The position numbers and the translations under genes are program-made. Under the pieces are notes generated by a model. That model saw only the letters and a program-made list of their open reading frames with translations. It ran no database searches and was not told the DNA's origin. 64,000 bases of DNA from contig JASWJB010000083.1 of the NCBI GenBank assembly GCA_032433595.1, positions 1-64,000 on the forward strand, given 5' to 3'. The stretch comes from Conoideocrella luteorostrata (taxonomy: Eukaryota; Ascomycota; Sordariomycetes; Hypocreales; Clavicipitaceae). This document shows, one piece after another, positions 59,961-64,000 of the stretch (the first letter of the stretch is position 1; every line of letters begins with the position of its first letter).

Positions 59961-61033
59961 TCATGGCCCCCCGCCAAGTCCTAGGCGGACCACGAACAAT
60001 GTCAAGTTTAGCACTGCCGCAAGAATAGTTATCGGGCTCCCAACTAGGTTCTTGCCGCTACCTTCCATAGCTCGCTTAATACGCTCCTTAACTGGCAATC
60101 CCGGGCGAGTCATCATCCGATCTCTGGAGGAAGTGATCTGCCGTAAGATCTTATCCACGTCAGCTTTGTCGTTCCGCAGTTGTTGAATGGTCTTCTTGTT
60201 CCTTGGTTCTAACTTCAGCTCCAAATCCAATCTAGACTCTAACTCAGCCGCTCTAATCTGGTAAGTCTCAGTGTGCTCCTCTAGCTGTTGCAGGAGATTA
60301 CTACCCACAGCAGTAGCGAGCATAGTCTGATCCTCGTCAACAATCTCCTTCTGGACTTCAAGGACTACGCTCTGCTTGCCTGCGAGCTGAAAGACAAGAG
60401 CATAGGCAGAGTCCGCGGTACCGTCGAATTGGGCCACGGACGATCCACCGTCCTCCATGCGGCGCCAGAACTTGTCTATGAGCTCTTGCTCGCGCCGGAG
60501 AGCTTGGTCAATATCCTCGTCTCGTAGCCTATTCCACATAGTTGTAACGAGAATAAGATTTTCAAGCGCGTGGGATCCAACAAGAGATTCAAGCAGGCGT
60601 AAATATGTCATGGATGATCCAGCCACCCGGTCATCCGTAATCCTATGAAAGTAGAGAACCCCTCGCAAGGGCACACCAAGGGCGTGCTGGGCTGCGAGGA
60701 ACTCGGTGATTTCAGTCAAGACCTCTCCATCAGGCCTCATGGTATCATCGAAGCCCGGCGTGTCGACAACTGTGATGCTGCGCATATCGTCCTCATCGAG
60801 TACAATCTGTACGGCGTGACAGTGAGCAGTTTCTGCAAAATGCATTAGCCGGGGCGTGCCGGGGACGGGAAAAGTTTTCGGGTTAGAACGGGATCACCTG
60901 AATATAGAGAATGCCCCTCTCGTACAGAGTGTCTCTTCAGCTGGTTTAGGAAATAGCTTTTTCCAGTTCCAGTCACTCCTAGGACTAGTATAATGCCCTC
61001 GTTCGAGAAGTCGCATTCTTCCATGACGCACAT
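59961..61033 (-). CDS. AIG1/dynamin-like P-loop GTPase with C-terminal membrane anchor, 335 aa
   Basis: Two exons on the minus strand: 61033-60898 and 60832-59961 (phase 1). GTPase motifs: G1 GVTGTGKS right at the N-terminus, G3 DTPGFDD after SITVV, and a G4-like TTMWNRL after LILV, in place of TKxD. The order and the FLAAQHALGVPLRGVLYFHR segment match the fungal group of AIG1-type or septin-like GTPases annotated only as P-loop proteins. A long helical or coiled part follows (QIRAAELESRLDLELKLEPR). The end, ITILAAVLNLTLFVVRLGL, is a hydrophobic helix followed by GGGP, so membrane anchoring is likely. Its start lies 460 bp from the divergent Hsp70-like gene. Confidence 0.82.
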
Positions 61034-61492
61034 AAATCTAAAGGCAATGGTTTTGAGGAAGAAAGGAAAACTGTTAGGGAATGAAGATGGTCGAGGAGCG
61101 ATAGGAGAAATGACGCTCTCTCAAACGATAGCCATTACGGGTCAATGAGACAGAGCTGGACAGACAGCCTGCATCATGGGCGGCCTCTGATAAGCCACGC
61201 CCGGGTTAGGAGGGCCAAGTAAGCCCCCTACCACCTGGCTAGGCTGGGAGACGCAATATGCGACCCGAGTCACACACTATTGAAGCCTCATTCTGCCTCA
61301 TTGAGAAGCCGCATTAGTCTGGTTGCGGCCACATTTCGTGTTTCATTAATCAGCCCCGCGTTTGCTTCTGTATTTTCGCTGCCTCTAAACCTGCCCTCTT
61401 TCAGATACGCCATCTCTTTTTCATCTCTGGCCCGAGATCTATGCAGCAAGTTTTCTCGAATACGGTAGTTGAATGCTAAATCCTTTGGGAAA
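61034..61492. promoter_or_regulatory. Bidirectional promoter of the GTPase and Hsp70-like genes
   Basis: About 460 bp between the two start codons. No TATA box or known operator is clear, but the spacing would allow shared control. Confidence 0.5.
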
Positions 61493-63815
61493 ATGTGGTC
61501 ACTGCCAGTTCGGTCAGCTGGCACGGCCAGCGCGGGTAATTCATCCGGAAAGTTTGTTGCGATTGGCATCGACTTTGGTACGACGTAAGTGTTGGCTCTT
61601 TCGAATTTTGGCTTCCCTGTGAAGTGAGTTGGCTGACGATCGTTGCACTCTAGATACTCTGGCGTGTCTTGGGCCTTCTCAGAGCAACCCGACAAAATAC
61701 ATGAGATCTCAGAATGGCCTACAGCATACCCCAACAGCCAAAATGAAATACAGGTCCCAACTCAATACGACATTAGGAGCAATAAATGGGGTTATGAGGT
61801 TACGCCAGATATGGCCCCTATAAGGTGGTTTAAACTGCTTCTTCTGAATGATGATGATCTTATCAGAGATGAGATTCGCAACTCCCAGCCGTTACAACAG
61901 GCTCGCGAGCAGCTGAGGGAACACGGCTCTCTAACACCAACACAAGTTGTTGGCCGCTATCTCAAGAAGCTTTGGGACCACACATACCTCAAATTAAAGA
62001 CGAGACTAGAGATTGACAATATCCCCCTGCGAGTTGCTATCACAGTCCCTGCCATCTGGCCACCTTATGCCCATAAAGCCATGAGGGAAGCGGCAAGCCT
62101 TGCAGGCATCACCCAAGAGAGGTATATCGGCGCCACCACCCTGGATCTGGTCCAGGAGCCGGAAGTTGCGGGACTGTCAATCCTTTTTGAACGCAGCGAT
62201 TTCCCAGAGATACTGGTGACCACTCTCCAAGCCCCTCAAAAGGAAATATCCAGTTATACTTATTCTTGTGGCAGAAAGATGAATCGTTTGTTGTGTGCGA
62301 CGCTGGAGGTGGCACCGTTGTAAGGGGTTTCCCTTCTGCCATCTCTCAAGTTTTCATTCATGTCTCTGACCATTTCTTCCAGGATGTTATCAGCTACACA
62401 GTCATCTCAACGAGGCCTTTTGAACTGAAAGAATGTGTCAAGGGCGATGGTGAGAAGTGAAGCCGTGCATTTCCCGTCTTTAATTCTCTAACACATACAG
62501 GGAGACTGTCGGGCGCGTTCCAAATTGACGCAGCCTTCGAGAGACATCTGAGAGTGACGACGAAGCTGAGGCTCCAGTCGCTAAACCAAGCCGAATTTAA
62601 TACCTTCGTTCTTGAGGACTGGGAAAGAGGGGCCAAGAGGGCTTTTTCAAATGAGAAAGAGCAGCAAAACTTCTTCTTGCGGCCACCCAGCAAAGCTTAC
62701 AAACCGATTGATCGGTTGCGAGGAAAGGATAATTTCTCTATCAGCAGGTTAGCTTACACGTCGAACTTATTCACATCATGAAGACTGTGAATGAGCTGTT
62801 ACTAAATCATCAATTCTAGCGAAGAAATGAAAATCTTTTTCAGTAAGTCCTTGACTGGCATCCGCAGTCTGATCAGCGACCAGCACACACTGGTATTAAA
62901 AGAGACGGGAAAGCCGCCCAAGGTACGTCAAATAAACACACGGTCGCCTGCCACAAAGGCCTTCATTCATCTTGAATCGTTAGAAAATTCTCCTCGTTGG
63001 AGGCTTGGGTAGCTCTCTCTACATCTATAACATGCTGGATCAGCAGTTCAAGGGCATTGTGCTTAGACCTCTTCAGGCGTGAGTAGCCTTTCATTATCTC
63101 ACTGCTTTGTGATCGTTTGCCCTCTCCCTGATAACCATACTCAGCCACTAATCTAACAAATTCAAGATGGTCGGCTGTTGCCCACGGAGCCGTAGTCCGA
63201 CTCCTGCGAGACAAAATCTCATCTCAAGCTGGTGACCTCAACCACCTCCAGCAGAACGCTCTAGTCGCGTTGCCCAACGTTACAGCGCGGAAGTCGAGAT
63301 ATTCCTACGGCATCATGGCAGTTGTACCCGTATACTCACTCCAAGACTTTGATCCCGCCCTTGATATAGCGAGACAAGATGCACAGGGAGTCCTAGTCAC
63401 TCCCCGGATGCGATGGTATCTTAAAAAGGGATGCTATCACCCTTTAAACACTTGACCAGGTGGCGAGCTAACAGTTTTTTAGGGCGAAGAAGTCAGCAAA
63501 ATATCACCGATTCCAATGTCATACTGGCAGGACTGCCAACACTTCGCACCAGCTAAATGCACCTTCAAAATTAAGTATAGCTCATCTGATATTCCTCCCA
63601 AGCGAGTTGACTCAACAGTGTTCGATCTCTGTCGCATTGAATGCGACTGGGATAAGCCTTTTCATGAGTGGACGCCGATTGGTGAACCTACGAAAGGATG
63701 GAGGCGGAATAATGATCTAGCGGTGACTATGAGATTCGAAGGAGAGCCTAAATGGACGGTCCGCGTTGGATCAAAGCAGGCAGAGCGGGATGTTCAAGTT
63801 CAGTACCTGGGTTAA
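61493..63815 (+). CDS. Hsp70-like ATPase (actin-like fold), possibly disrupted at the last intron
   Basis: Nine exons: 61493-61584, 61654-62215, 62275-62319, 62383-62449, 62501-62747, 62820-62922, 62984-63078, 63167-63428, 63483-63815, 601 aa. ATPase motifs assemble across splices: phosphate-1 VAIGIDFGTTYSGVSWAF (intron after GTT), phosphate-2 SFVVCDAGGGTVDVISYTV, adenosine ILLVGGLGSSLYIYNML. The HSP70 peptide-binding domain is not evident, as in the fungal HSPA12A-like group. Roles of this group are unknown. Oddity: the last intron should start after KK at 63428, but the sequence there is GGATGC where GTATGC is expected. Read-through adds GCYHPLNT and stops, losing about 110 residues. Sequencing error, non-canonical splicing and true decay are all possible. 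Confidence 0.8.
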
Positions 63816-64000
63816 ATAATCTTGCAGTTTTGACACCGTACCTGAGTGTATTAAGTTAAGAAAATGAAAAGAGTCCGGATCTTTTTGGTACTGGCTTTGG
63901 ATTATTGGAATTAGTATCGATGATAATACTCTGGTATTTATCACTGGCATTATAGTGGTTTTTATGGCTTGTGTCTCGCAGCCCAATACGTGGCTTCTGA

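Noticed and set aside
63771..63986. Minus-strand 71-aa frame at the right edge
   Set aside because: Overlaps the end of the Hsp70-like gene and has no motif.

Overview
This is nuclear DNA of a filamentous ascomycete (Pezizomycotina). The evidence is short GT...AG introns (mostly 50-90 nt, branch points such as GCTGAC or GCTAAC), single genes with their own promoters, and fungus-restricted families: HET domain, NACHT-ankyrin protein, Zn2Cys6 regulator, FKS-type glucan synthase, GatC-like Gta3. A dispersed TACGGAGTAC palindrome and the family mix would fit Hypocreales, but that is only a guess. I found no rRNA, tRNA or CRISPR array.

Layout. 0.3-6.5 kb is a conserved housekeeping block: PP1 inhibitor Ypi1, mitochondrial amidotransferase subunit Gta3, a divergent alpha-SNAP, and the lariat debranching enzyme Dbr1. 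7.4-15.6 kb carries a Zn2Cys6 regulator, a conserved secreted protein, a DUF924 protein, and a large NLR-like protein (alpha/beta hydrolase, NACHT, about 15 ankyrin repeats). 15.6-24.6 kb is gene-poor, with a minisatellite, an 8-cysteine secreted protein and gene relics. 24.6-27.4 kb is a HET-domain gene. 30.2-36.1 kb is a full-length 1,3-beta-glucan synthase whose two echinocandin hot-spot segments differ from the usual sequence.

36.9-57.5 kb is accessory DNA. It holds a truncated P450, a 1.68 kb transposon with about 280 bp inverted ends plus a second half-copy, a small TATA-driven gene that may be lectin-like, an allantoate-permease-type MFS transporter, a wrecked NRPS (A-T-C remnants with frameshifts), a small secreted protein, and a D-Ala-D-Ala-ligase-like ATP-grasp gene between inverted repeat relics. 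57.6-63.8 kb has a coiled-coil orphan protein, then a membrane-anchored AIG1-like GTPase divergently paired with an Hsp70-like ATPase gene. The last intron of that Hsp70-like gene seems to have lost its donor site.

How the genes work together. No intact biosynthetic cluster is visible. The common theme is self/non-self and stress functions (NLR, HET, GTPase plus Hsp70-like) among repeats and decayed secondary-metabolism genes, between conserved genes. Exon coordinates were derived by eye from splice motifs and reading-frame continuity.
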